Notes under the pieces: generated by a model
What the model saw: the letters and a program-made list of their open reading frames with translations, nothing else
Told to the model about the DNA's origin: nothing
Database searches by the model: none
Assembly: GCA_003260075.1 (NCBI GenBank)
Contig: QLIY01000297.1
Location: 62,001-126,000 of the forward strand
Length of the DNA: 64,000 bases
Origin: Phallusia mammillata
Lineage: Eukaryota > Chordata > Ascidiacea > Phlebobranchia > Ascidiidae
Direction of reading: 5' to 3'
Shown: one piece after another, positions 23,707 to 35,447 of the stretch
Position numbering within the stretch: position 1 is the first letter of the stretch
Layout: every line of letters begins with the position of its first letter
Program-made: the position numbers and the translations under genes

Positions 23707-26700
23707 GCGACGTATAGGTTGTGTCTAGGCTGTAAGCTGACCTGTAGACCAGACAAAACCTACCACGTTCCAATGTCAACAATGCCTACCTTCTGTTCCT
23801 CTTCGGCGACGCCTGTAAAACTGACGCACTCCCATTTACAACCCAGAAGCACGGTGAATCAGACACTATAGATAAAAAGGCAAATGAGCGTTTTTTGTTC
23901 ACACTTTCGGTTCTTTAACGCAACCTTTTTGTGAAACTAAAGATTTTCTCGCTTTATTACAGATGTAACGTGCGAAGTTAGTTTTGTCTTTGGGTTTTTT
24001 TTTCGCTAAGCTTGTGTCGTTCAGTCGTGTGAATCTGATACAAACGACACGGTTTGATAGGAAACCTGAGTATCTCGCGGCCTTGAGTAAATACTTAGGT
24101 CACGTCATTATCCTAGCAGCTAACTCGATTGCGGAACTAGGCTACGGTCAGAACCTAACGACCTCTCCATCTGTCTATCTGCCTCACATACCCAACTTTT
24201 TGGCTGTTGTTATGATAAGCGCGATTGAAGAAACCGAACTACTTAAGCTTAATGCGGCACTTTCCTGTACAAAGCGTAAATAAAAGGCGTTAAGCGACGT
24301 TTGGTCTTGCATTAAAAACGACAAATCCTGATTAACCCGACAAGGCTGAGACGATTGATGGCTGATGTACGTACAGCATCGCAGTTAGGCCACTAAAGTG
24401 TTCCCAGAAGGACAGGTGCCAGTCCCGCAGAGGAACTCGTCGCATTTTACAATTTATAAAGCCACTTCACTTGTTCTGCCAATCATTAATCCAGACATTC
24501 GACATGAATTTACTTTGCCTGCGATTAATTGGAAGTTCAATAATGCTGGGTTTACCCTTGCCGAGGTGATGTATTCAAAACAACGGTTTCCGTAAGGCCA
24601 AACTTTTACTTAGGTTAGGGCCTATTGTTTGCGCTTCGCCTAAAAGTTCATGCCTTGAAGCGTTGTATAAGGCACTGGGCTTTTGACCGGTGAAATTGCT
24701 GCACGCAGCTCTTGTAATCCTCACAGTGTTGCATTTGGCCGTGACAAACTTAGCTATATGTACATACTTCACTGCAGGGCTAAGCACTAACGCTAACTTT
24801 TAAAAATTCCTACAGAACTGTCACTTTAAGAGTCTTAATTCAAACTGGAAGAAAGTTCACAAGCGTTTAGACTGGCGTGCTGCACACCCCTCAATTGCGA
24901 CGAAGCATATCGCGTATAAACACAATGTTGCTAGCGACTTTTTTCCTCGAAAGGCGCATCAACCGACAACCAATAGGTCAAGACAATATTGGCCAAAGTC
25001 GCGCGTGCCTAATGATTCGGAAACTTGAAACCGTTAATCTTGTTCACATTCAAAGCCTTGTCTGCTAGCATTTGTCGTAAAGACGTGTCATTTTATCGTG
25101 AAATGATAATCATGGCACGACTGAGATTCATGCACAAGCAATAACAATAGAAGCCGCACGGTTTTCCAGACACTTCAATGCAGACGCGTTTTATTTTCAG
25201 ATCGCCGCTTTACACACGATTTGAGTGCTAAAATTAAATCTTCCCCGAAGAATTACTTGCAACGTGACGGTTGAGCAATGGGTAATTTACGCATCAACAT
25301 AACAAAGCGGTCTTTTCTCACAATTTTACCCATCGTGCAGTGAATGCTATCATCAAACTAATCTTTACCCCATTTGGACTGAGGTCAGTTATGTCCTGCA
25401 ATATTCATAATTGGTTTCATTCGGTGGCTGCTCAAAGTAGTAAATCTTTGCCGGAACATCATTTTTGAACGAGTGTGGGCAACATGAAAGTCACGTTTTT
25501 GTCGTTTGGCATGTTTTGCCCAGTCTCACTATCACCAAGGGAATTGTAGGCCTGTGCACTGTGCCAATTTGCCAATTACTACTTGGTCTCACTACGAATT
25601 TTAGGAAAAAATAATTCCATAAATTTTGCGATAACTTACCAGCGCAAGCAATTATATTTCGACTGTCGCATTAAATTTTATTGCAAAACATGTGGGTGGT
25701 AAAGGTTTGTAAGCTTATCAACGCTTCGGTAGTTACATGCAATGTATTAAATGGCTTTAAATAATATCAGTTCTACCGTGGTTCATCCTGTAGCCTCCTC
25801 ATTTGCGTAAAGAAAGTGCAACTACGACGAAAATATGGCAAGAATTAAGTTCGGGCCCCAATTTCCCCCCCCCCATGGCTTTAAATAATATCAGTTCTAC
25901 CGTGGTTCATCCTGTAGCCTCCCCATTTGCGTAAAGAAAGTGCAACTATGACGAAAATATGGCAAGAATTAAGTTCGGGCCCCAACTTCATTTTAAATAT
26001 AAGTCGGTATACGTCGAGAACAGTTCGAACCCGACTTGAAACGTCTGGCCCAAATTACTAGCCTGATTGATGACTGTACTATAATCGGCCCTAAAATTTA
26101 CAGCCTGCCATGCGACAGTGGTAACCACTGACAGTAATAAGAAAACAAAGAAACAAACAACTTGGTAACTAAAATTAAGGAAAGAATAAATGCATGACAT
26201 GTAAGCGGGTCGTCGTCTTATCCCTCTACTCGTTTCACTCGACTTATCAGCAATAAACAAGACTACAGCCTAACTTGTGCAATAAAACTATAAATGCCAA
26301 TACAGTTGGCGACTTATAGCCAAATAGTTCCTAAAATAGAACCTCAAAAATAAGTGCCGTCCTGCATAAAATAGCATAAATTTGTACAACCTCACTGACA
26401 AATGATGCAAAAACATCAACAGCTGGAAGATGCCAGTCAAGCGATACGACTGACTGTCAGCGATTTGCGACACGCGACATACCACAGAGTATCGAAAAAG
26501 CCCCGACTTCGTGAGAACTGAGAAGTCTGAGAAATGAGAAAATCTGAGATTAGAAGGGAAAAAAACTTTAAATGCAGTAGAAATAGAATAGAGTAACTAC
26601 TTATTACAACAGAAATGTGTTTAGACTGTAACACTATAAAGTCGCGATGTTGTAACTTCTTAGTAAATTACTTCTCCTTCAAGGAAAAACCAATATAGTA

Positions 26701-26847
26701 GCAACAATCAAATTTAGTAGTCAGTGTGCTTTTTACATTTTTTCCATAAACTTCTTTTGTTTTATTTTTTTTGTAATGCTAACATAAAAATTGTTTGAAG
26801 CTGGTATTTAAAGGAAAACTGGGATAGAAATTGTTAAACAAAGCAAA
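23707..26847. other. Divergent intergenic region FGD-SPT4
   Basis: Separates the first recognised FGD exon (minus) from SPT4 (plus), so it should hold both promoters and perhaps 5' non-coding FGD exons. One duplicated join lies at 25751-25988. No TATA-like element or gene could be supported. Confidence 0.5.
25751..25988. repeat. 114-bp direct duplication around exactly ten C
   Basis: Copies at 25751-25864 and 25875-25988 start ATGGCTTTAAATAATATC and end at GTTCGGGCCCCAA; ten C at 25865-25874 separate them; at least three substitutions distinguish the copies. Confidence 0.93.
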
Positions 26848-27146
26848 ATGGCAAGTGCTTCTATGGAAACTGTTCCAAAGAGTTTGCGGAATCTTCGAGC
26901 ATGTCTGCTTTGCTCCCTAATAAAGGTATAAAGTTTTTCCATGCAAATTTTGACCTGTTTAAAAACAATAAAGGACGTATCGCTGTTTGTAGTGACAAAT
27001 GTGCCTTGTGTTAAGCTGGCAACTTATTTTTTTATGTTTAAAGATTTATTAGGAGTAGAATTTTGCTGTGGCACCATGTGTTAACCAGTCTGCAGAGTGT
27101 GGCAGCTGCACGCGCAATTTTTTTTTTGGAAAAAAGTTTTTGCACG

Positions 27147-27209
<63 letters not shown>

Positions 27210-28715
27210 TACTTGCTTTGTGCCTGCTAAAATAGGTATTGCACGTGAACTTATGGGTCGTGCACGCGCGCACATGGGACATGTAGGTCCTGCATGCGCG
27301 AGATCTCGTCGGGAACTGCCATGTTCTGCAGACTGGTGTGTTAATATGTCTTCCAGCAAAAAATATTTGAAATTCAAAACTTACCGGTTAATGTATTTTA
27401 CAATTAAGAATAAAAATTACGACATTTCTGCCAAGTACTTTGGTAACTTGATAAAATCGACCCATCACTGTTAAACAACAAAAAAATTTTTTTTATGCTG
27501 CAACATTATGTTTTTGTGTAGATTGCTATGTATGTAGTTTTTCACTTTACTGTGACATGTTGCTTTGGGGAATTAGCAATACAAAATCTCCACAATATGT
27601 TTGAAAATTCATTCGTTACAGATTTGTAGCCTTGAGTATCTGTTCAACTATTTTTTTAAACAACTGCTGAAATTAAAGTTTGCAGTGGTACATTTACAAG
27701 CTATGGTTTAAATTAACTATTAATTTTTAATTATAACAACCATTTACTTCAGCACTCCGATTTGCCTTTGTCATGGTATGCATACTTCTTCAGTATGTTT
27801 ATTCATGAATTATAACTGTATGTATTTCAGACAATTGATCAGTTTGAATATGATGGATGTGAAAACTGCGACGAATATTTACACATAAGAGGCAATCGGG
27901 AAAGAGTGTATGACTGCACAAGCTCCTCCTTTGATGGGTCAGTTCATAGTAATTTACATGAATGATAAGAGCTTTAATATATAAGTATATATATATAGTA
28001 TGTTGGTAAAATAAAACATGCAAGCATGTTGCTGTTCTCAGTATCCATGTTTCACATTTATAGAGTTTTGCATTTACATATGACAAAGCTTTGATATCAA
28101 CAATTTAAATGAAAATGAGATTTGAAAATAAAAAAACCAGAGTCTGTGTATGTATTTTATTTTGTCAGACATGCATACTTATTAAGAGATTGTTTTTTGC
28201 AACGTCCTTGTAGGGCTAGTTTGTCGAGAAAAAACAGTGAGAAAATTTGTCTTTAAAAGCGGCTATAGTGCAAGTGACTGAAGCGTGACAAATTGATTAA
28301 GGGATTGTGATTCACCATGCTAGTATATATATTTTAATTCTGTTTTTTTGGGACGATTTTGCTTCTGAGATGGATATAAATATGTAAACGCAAATTTATG
28401 TGTAAATAGAAACAAATCTTAAATATAAATGCTTTTCATGACCTATTCTCTTGTTTCTTTCAGAATCATCTCGATGATGATGCCCGAAGACAGTTGGGTA
28501 GCGAAGTGGCAACGTATCAGTATGTATTCATAACATGCAGAACAAAAAATCCAAATATAATATGTGTTTAAATGTACTTAATTGCAGGAAAATGCAAACC
28601 TGGATGCTATGCTATCAGTGTAACAGGAAGACTGCCTTCAAGCATTATAAGAGACCTTAAAGCCAGTGGCGTGATATACCGGTCACGTGACACAAGTCAG
28701 AAATCTACTGATTGA
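26848..28715 (+). CDS. SUPT4H1: Transcription elongation factor SPT4
   Basis: Small zinc-finger subunit of DSIF (SPT4-SPT5), which controls RNA polymerase II pausing and elongation in the nucleus. Exons join(26848..26925, 27831..27937, 28464..28519, 28588..28715), all GT-AG with matching phases, encode 122 residues, against about 117 in the human protein. Seen: [18 protein letters not shown] with CxxC (C19, C22), then [13 protein letters not shown] with the second CxxC (C36, C39), the near-invariant [23 protein letters not shown] and [18 protein letters not shown]. The first ATG of the frame is used; it adds a few residues (MASAS) relative to the vertebrate start. Intron 1 holds a probable small transposon and a 63-C gap run. 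Confidence 0.97.
27081..27344. mobile_element. Candidate TTAA-flanked MITE in SPT4 intron 1
   Basis: Left end TTAACCAGTCTGCAGA and right end TCTGCAGACTGGTGTGTTAA are inverted; a further GGCAG/CTGCC match extends the arms to about 25 bases. TTAA at both borders would fit a piggyBac-type target site, with a four-base difference between arms. The centre is hidden by a 63-C run, so length and content are unknown. Confidence 0.4.
27147..27209. other. 63-C run, probable sequence gap
   Basis: Uninterrupted C homopolymer in SPT4 intron 1. Three other very long pure C runs occur in the window and no long runs of other bases do, which suggests undetermined bases written as C. Confidence 0.7.
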
Positions 28716-30099
28716 AACTTGTTGCCATTTAAAATTGCTTTGTTTGATGCGACTTATTTTGTGTGAGAGGCGTTAAATGAGGGCCTTGTGTTTCTTGAGC
28801 AAAACTGTTTTAGAATACCCTTTTTCTTTTTTTTTGAGTTTTTAGGTCGACTTTAAACTTCGTTAAGCTGGAAAGCGCATCTGACCATTTTTTGGGGGCA
28901 GCACACAAAAATATAAACGCACTTGCGTTCCAATATGCAACATGGTGGTTCACTACAAAATTAAATCCTGGAAAGTTTTTGTGGTTTCCCACTACGTGAG
29001 TTTCGGACGTTTGGCGCTTTTTACGTAGTTTCACGTAAGCGTTAGTCGGTATATCCGCTTGGACCAAACAAAAACCTAAATACAGCATTCTTGTAAGACA
29101 ACCGCAGCCCCTAGACGTGGTGGAGCAGTATTGCCTTGAAAATTGTTGCAAATATTACTATGTGCTCTAAAATAAACCTGTTCATATATGAACGAAAAAT
29201 TGTTTTCACTGCTTGTCAAGTTGTTACTTGTTTTGTTTTATTATCCGCTTGGGGGCGCCGCGTTCACGTTTCCCTCACGGGATACGTGTGTCACTAGCAG
29301 TATCTGAAGAGCTGTCCAATAAACAGCGTGTTTTTTGGCACTAAAAACTGTGGGCTATTTGCTTTTTCTGCTTAGTGTTATTTATCTTCTTGGTTTCTTG
29401 GGCAGATTTGCTTATTGGTAAGAAAGTGGTGCGCGGTTTTAGTACAGGATCAAGGTATGATAAACTGAAGGTTTGAAAACCACAAAAAATCTTGTAGTCT
29501 TGATTCTCGCTCGCTCGCTAGGTGGTAGTGTGGAGTAACAAAGAAAGTGTAAATATAGGGTGAAATGTTTTGATTAGTTTTAAAAAGGTATTGTTAACTA
29601 TATGTAGTCTACTCCTGCAGATATTGTTCGTTAATTGCTTACTATTACTATAACAAAACCCTAAAGTCAGCGAACCAACCGTTGAAAATTTAAGGTCAAT
29701 TTGTCCAGACGTCACGCACACACGTCGTGACCGTGAACTTCATATTTACACTTGCCCCGATCCAAGTACAGGCGCAACAGATTTGTGGGACAATGTCTGC
29801 TATTTGTTGAACCCTTTGTGATTTTCGTAGATTTGTTTGTTGTTCCCAACCGATGACGCTTGACAATCCATTCAAGATTTCCTGGAATCGATCGGATGAT
29901 GTTTTGTCAAGATTTCCGGCGTGTTGTGTAATTTATAGAGGGACTTTTCAATTTAATATGCACAGTAACTGTTATGTTGCAAAAATGTATGAATATTAGT
30001 GGCGTCATCAGGCTACGTGATTGGGATGACGCCTTTATTGCTGTGTCACTATTAATGTTGAAAGTGCGACTTGTCAAAATGAAGGAGCTTTTTTTCCTA

Positions 30100-30421
30100 A
30101 ACTGGGTAATTAATAGGAAGTTTAAACAATGTTTGTCAACCTTGCTGGAAAAAAATCCTTGCTGTAAAATAATGCTTAGTACAGTGTTTATTGTTTCACC
30201 CTTTTTGAGCTTGCCTTGGCTTCAGTGAAAATGCCCACAGAAGTAAATCGCCCCCCCCCCAACTGGGTAATTAATAGGAAGTTTAAACAATGTTTGTCAA
30301 CCTTGCTGTAAATTGCTGTAAAAATATCCTTGCTGTAAAATAATGCTTAGTACAGTGTTTTTTTGCTTCACCCTTTTTGAGCTTGTCTTAGCTTAAGTGA
30401 AAATGCCTACAGAAGTAAATC
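30100..30421. repeat. 150-160-bp direct duplication around exactly ten C
   Basis: Copies at about 30100-30250 and 30261-30421 start AACTGGGTAATTAATAGG and end ACAGAAGTAAATC; ten C at 30251-30260 separate them. Copy 2 has a short internal insertion (extra TGTAAATTGC-like bases) and several substitutions, as expected for two alleles. Confidence 0.92.
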
Positions 30422-30917
30422 TAATAGTGGTAATTAACATAAAATTCTGAACTAAAATTTACGACTTTTAACGCCTTGAGTGATGTTCTATGCATGTTAT
30501 TTGATAGATATTTCAAATCACACTAAACCTTGACAACCTACATAGGCAGTGGTTCTTAACATTTGGGTAATTACTCCAAAACCGCTACTTTTTAGGTAAT
30601 TTCCCGGTGTTACACTTACCCCTGGTACAGAACCCCTGGCTTAGTTGTTTACAACATTGCACCGCTTCTTAAGCTAATGTGACGCAGAAATTAAATAAAA
30701 TAAAGAACATTTTATGAATATTTTATGTCCTACGTATCTTGTTCTTATAGGTTAAATAGGTTTTGTGTTTAGGTTTCCGGAGGCTTATGCAAGTCAGGAA
30801 TCTTTTCTGATATATTTTGCGTTTTGCTCGCTTGTTTTCTTGTTTATTACACAAATGCCACAAACTATTGGCTACTGCTAAATACACCCCCTTCAATACA
30901 AATTCAAACAGTTTAGA

Positions 30918-31015
30918 GGTACGTTGATTTCGCTCGGTGAAAACACAATTACACCAAAATATCCACCTTGGCGGAAATTAGTTATCTAAATTCTAAGAAC
31001 ACCTATAGGTGGACC
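30918..31015. repeat. Dispersed repeat with TTTCGCTCGGTGAAA motif, copy 2
   Basis: Same order of motifs as 606-715 (TTTCGCTYGGTGAAA, ACACCAAAATA, CCACCTTGGCGGAAAT), diverged. Supports an interspersed family of unknown type. Confidence 0.4.
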
Positions 31016-34000
31016 GTAGTGTAACTAGTAATTGTTGCCTAACAATTTTGTCTAAAAAACATTTCTCTATGTTACAGCGGCTGTGTCCTCTGAAACAAAC
31101 ACAAATATGGTAGGAAAATGGAATAAATCACAAAATGTTATTGTGTTTTATATTGTTGGGTGCATTTCCTAAGGTACGCCACCTATAACAAATGTTAATA
31201 TTGAAATGTGCGTTGAGAGTAATAATAGGTTGGGTAACAGTAACCCACAGCAGAGACAGTTTTGTTGTTCACACCGACAAGGCCAATCATCCATGGATTT
31301 TCAATTGTATATTAAATGGTTACTGCAAAATGCTGATATATTTAGTTGATATTTTTTTCGTTATATACTCAGCAATACACCGGTAATGAGAAGTTACGAA
31401 GTGGGTAATACTGGGGAAAGCTTGCTTCTGACGACAGGAATGTAACGCCCATATTCTTTTGTGTAACTCGTGATTTATCGTTCTTAGTCGGCGCGATTTT
31501 AATAAACCTTTGATGACAGGCGAAAATAAATAAGAAAGCAACCCTCGAAAAGGGCCACCATGCCGATGACAATTGCTGTGTCTTGTGATCAGGCGCAACG
31601 CAAATAAAGTTCTTTTCTCCGTTTGCCGGCCGTACATCGCTTTCCATTCTCGCCATCACGATAAGGTCGCCGCAATGTTTTTCACATATTTATGGCACCA
31701 CAATGCCTGTCGAAAATTATCACATCCATTCTTTTGTCAAGCGACGCACGTTTCTTTGCCCTTCAAGCGCCGATTAATTGTGTCCCACCCGCGTTACGAA
31801 CCCACCCGTGTTTACCCTGTGTTGGCTTGGCTCAGCGCCGGCCTTTCGTTTCTGTTTGCCTTGTTTTTGTTTAGCTGGGAGTGGCCGTTTGGCGGGCTTT
31901 AGAACGCGGCCGATCGCTAATATGCGCAACCCACTTCAATGCAATGACAAGGCGCGCTTTGTACCTCTTCGTAAACCACCAGGATTTTTGTACTTTTTCA
32001 CCTGGGACAATTGCATCAATGATCTGGTATGTCCTATTTGAAAACAAGTACCATTGTGAAGAAGGTGCTCTGCAAATTTGCGCAGACCTTTGAGATGTCT
32101 CAATTTGATCAAACCTATCTTTAATCTGAATTTTAATTGGTTTGGTTATCTCTTTGTCCCTATTGTTGAACTTATATACCTTCCTTAAGTGGCGGATAAA
32201 AACACACATAACCTGTCCACCTTCAGAGAGCTGTATGACTTGGTCGTATTGTCCAAGTGCAAGTACATGGTATTATTTATAATGTTACTGTGCTAACATG
32301 CTCATTTACATACAAATGGAATGATTAATTTGATCAATAAACCAATTTTTTGAACTATCAAGGTTCACAGATCGGCCATCCAAATAAGAGTCACGTTTCT
32401 AAACATAGGGGAAAATTATACATTTTTGAAATGCCCATTACCTAAAGACAAAAGGAGCCACATAAGTAAATCCGAAAAATAAGGGTTGTTTCACCGCTGC
32501 AAAATACTTAAAACATTTCAAAAAATACTGAAAAACACTAAATACCGTTTGGGGACTCTTTTTACCCGTTTTTTATGACACTCTTTCTCAAATGCGACAA
32601 AGGTAGATTTCATATCCACGCGTTTCAAAGGTGATCATATAGGGATGTCGGATGGTGAAGCCGAAATAGTGATATGAAAACGCAAACATAGATTTGAATT
32701 TTGGTCTTTCCCACAGCTGGCGCAAAACCATAATTTATGCACATTTTTTTGTCTTTGACGTTCTTGGCTCTGTTTACGTTACAAGCAATGGCAGCTTAAA
32801 ATGAAGAGCCTATCAATCTCCACCCTGTCCTCTCCTAGTGACAGAACAGCTCATACAAGTGGTTTCGACGCACTCATACTGGTAACAAATCCAGACCCTG
32901 GTCTGCCATGTAACCCCGCCTTGGCCTAGGCAGCGAGCGATAAGCCAACTTAGCGACCGGTGGCAGTGAGGATACGGAAAAGAGAGAGGAAATTTGGAGG
33001 GAGGGAGGGGATCATGCGGCACAAACAGCAGCAGTGGTCGTTCTGTCGTCAAGTGGTCTCCACTCCACGCGTGTTTGTTTGTCAACTGCCGAAGCGCCGC
33101 CAAGCGATAAATACAACTTGAACGAGAAGCCCAACAACGCTCTGCGCGCCCCCATCAACATGTCATCGCTGTTACAACACACTTGTTTGGGGATATCGGC
33201 GCGTTCGTTTTTTTTCTCTCCGCCGCTGAGAACAAACAAAACGCACGCTGGGCGCAAGTGTGTGTGTGTTTGTTGTCCCGATTTTAACACATTTGCTCAA
33301 GACGAACTACAGTTCAGACACGAGTTAGCGGAGGTCTAGGTGTTAATTTGTAGTGTCAGAGAGGTTAGAATTAAAAAAAGATTTCGGCAGTTTTGAAAGA
33401 TGCGATTCGCAAGAGATTCAAACTCGACCTTATAAACACCAGACGTCGTCAACAAGATATGTACATACAAAAACTTTAAGGCAAACATTTGTGTAAAATG
33501 GTTTTGTAGGGTTTAGGGCCTAAACTTTAGGCTGTGTATAAGTAACAAACTTTTTGTTGCCGTGTTCAGTGCCACAAAATCCACTACTTTAGAAATTTTA
33601 AGTTACAAATTTTTTTATTAACTGTTTTTAGTAGTCTAATACAGATTTTGTGAAACTGAACAAATTCTCATCGTTATTCACTGCGTCAAGTGTGACGTTG
33701 AGGTCAGAGGCGCGAGGCGAGACAGTCGAAATTCGCACCACACGTGTACGCCAGTGACGTCACGTAGTCTCCTGTTCGTGAAGTAGGCTTTTCAGGCGTC
33801 TCTACTTGTGATTGTCCCAGTGACTCCGGTACTGGTGAAAGACCCTGTAGAAAAAAAAACATTTTGTTCGCTAAATATTTATGAACAGCATTTTAGGGAA
33901 ATTTTGTTTGTTGTTTGTCGCTCTTTTTTTGTTTTTTTGTAATATTTTTATGGCGTTTTACGAATGCTACTTTCTCTTCACCTTGACCGCGAGTTGTTTA

Positions 34001-35305
34001 AGATTTCAGGCCAATGACTTATCCAACATTAAACATTGGTTCGAAACATACGGCACTTACGGTGTCCGTAAACATGTCTCTCAGCTATTAAGCCGTAGGA
34101 ATGTGTGTAACGGGGCCAGAAATGCTCAATCCAAGTATTGTTCTACCGGCATAAAAAGTGTCGTTTGGCGTCGCAAACAGTTTCTTACACAACGCCTTGT
34201 TGTCAACAGCGACCTCCTCCGTGAGTGGGTAATGCTCGCTGTTGCGCGTTCATCCGTAATTTCATTAGGGCCGGGCAATTGTTTGCTCGGTACACAGTTC
34301 TTTCTTCATGATAGGGAACAGTGTTTATAAATAAATAATGCTCTTTCAGGGCAACTTATACACACATATGTGCGCCCCGGTCTCTATTGATCGCCTGTCG
34401 ATGCTGTTTCTATAGGTTTATTTGTCACTTTTGCGCGGCGCCTCCATATAAGGCGCGCCGCTACCCCCGCTGGGGTTTCTGGGTAAACAAATGCCGCTCC
34501 CGTTTCGAAAAAAGCCGTCAAGCGGCGACGGACAACACAATGGCGCTCCGCGTCCGCCTATGTTGTTTACTTTAAGGCGAGCGAAACCATATACACAGGT
34601 GTTTACAGTTGTTTGTTTATTACCACGATGACGCGACGCTTTTATGACGCCCGATCCGTCTTCAACGCGCCTTGTCGCAATATTGTCATGATCAACACCG
34701 GGATCTATTCATCTCCCCAATACCGCTTTGGTTCTACATCTCGGCGTTTAACACAGGGCAAGGCACGGACAGCACAAAAGAATGCACTGCTCGTCCCTAT
34801 CATGTCGCTATTGTGTGCCGGTGTGTGCTCTGCATATGTTTAACGAATACAGGGTTGTCGATTTTCTTCGTAAACGCGACAGTCAAAAGGGCACGATGCC
34901 TCGCTTTTGTACCCTTGCTACATCAAACATGCGTTTCGTGACGATTAATAAGTTGAAATACGCGGTACAAACGACGGTTAATCGGTAAACGATCGAGTCA
35001 ACTATACCATTTGAAATAGAATTAGAGTCTCGCGTTTTTTGCCTGATTATGCATTGTTGCCTGTGCGCTGTTGGTCATTGTACATTATTTGCACCTGGCA
35101 GAGAGCAAAGATCGGTCCGATACCGGATAGAGGAAAGGTGACGCACTGGTGCTTTATAGTTGGTTTTCCGTCAAACAAATTACCGGACAAACGGCAGCAG
35201 TGATGGTGTCGTGGCAGTGTCCGAAAACAGTGTGGTCCAAATTACGTTTGCTGTAGAAAAAGTAGAAAATACTGCACAAGCGTTTCGTCCACCAGGTTGC
35301 ATATT

Positions 35306-35447
35306 GAACAAATTTGTCATTCAACTGCATTGCTCAGAAGAAGCCATATACCGTTCAGGTGGGCGAAAGGTCAGCAAAAAATACAAGTTTTTGAAAAATT
35401 ACTAGTATTTTGTTAAGCATCACACCAGTTGGATGACAAATTTGTTG
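35306..35447. repeat. 22-bp inverted repeat
   Basis: GAACAAATTTGTCATTCAACTG at 35306-35327 is matched in inverse orientation at 35426-35447 with about two mismatches, enclosing 98 bases. It could be a fold-back remnant or chance; there is no other supporting sign. Confidence 0.4.

Noticed and set aside
27049-27474. Polyproline or polyglycine proteins across the C runs (also near 41534, 49466 and 52273)
   Set aside because: They arise only from translating the C homopolymers, which are probably gap placeholders.
28810-29151. 113-codon minus-strand frame downstream of SPT4
   Set aside because: No known domain or splice context; taken as chance in SPT4 3' sequence.
33881-34330. 149-codon plus-strand frame with hydrophobic N-terminus
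   Set aside because: The hydrophobicity follows from a T-rich stretch; no domain, no splice support, no polyadenylation signal in a sensible place.
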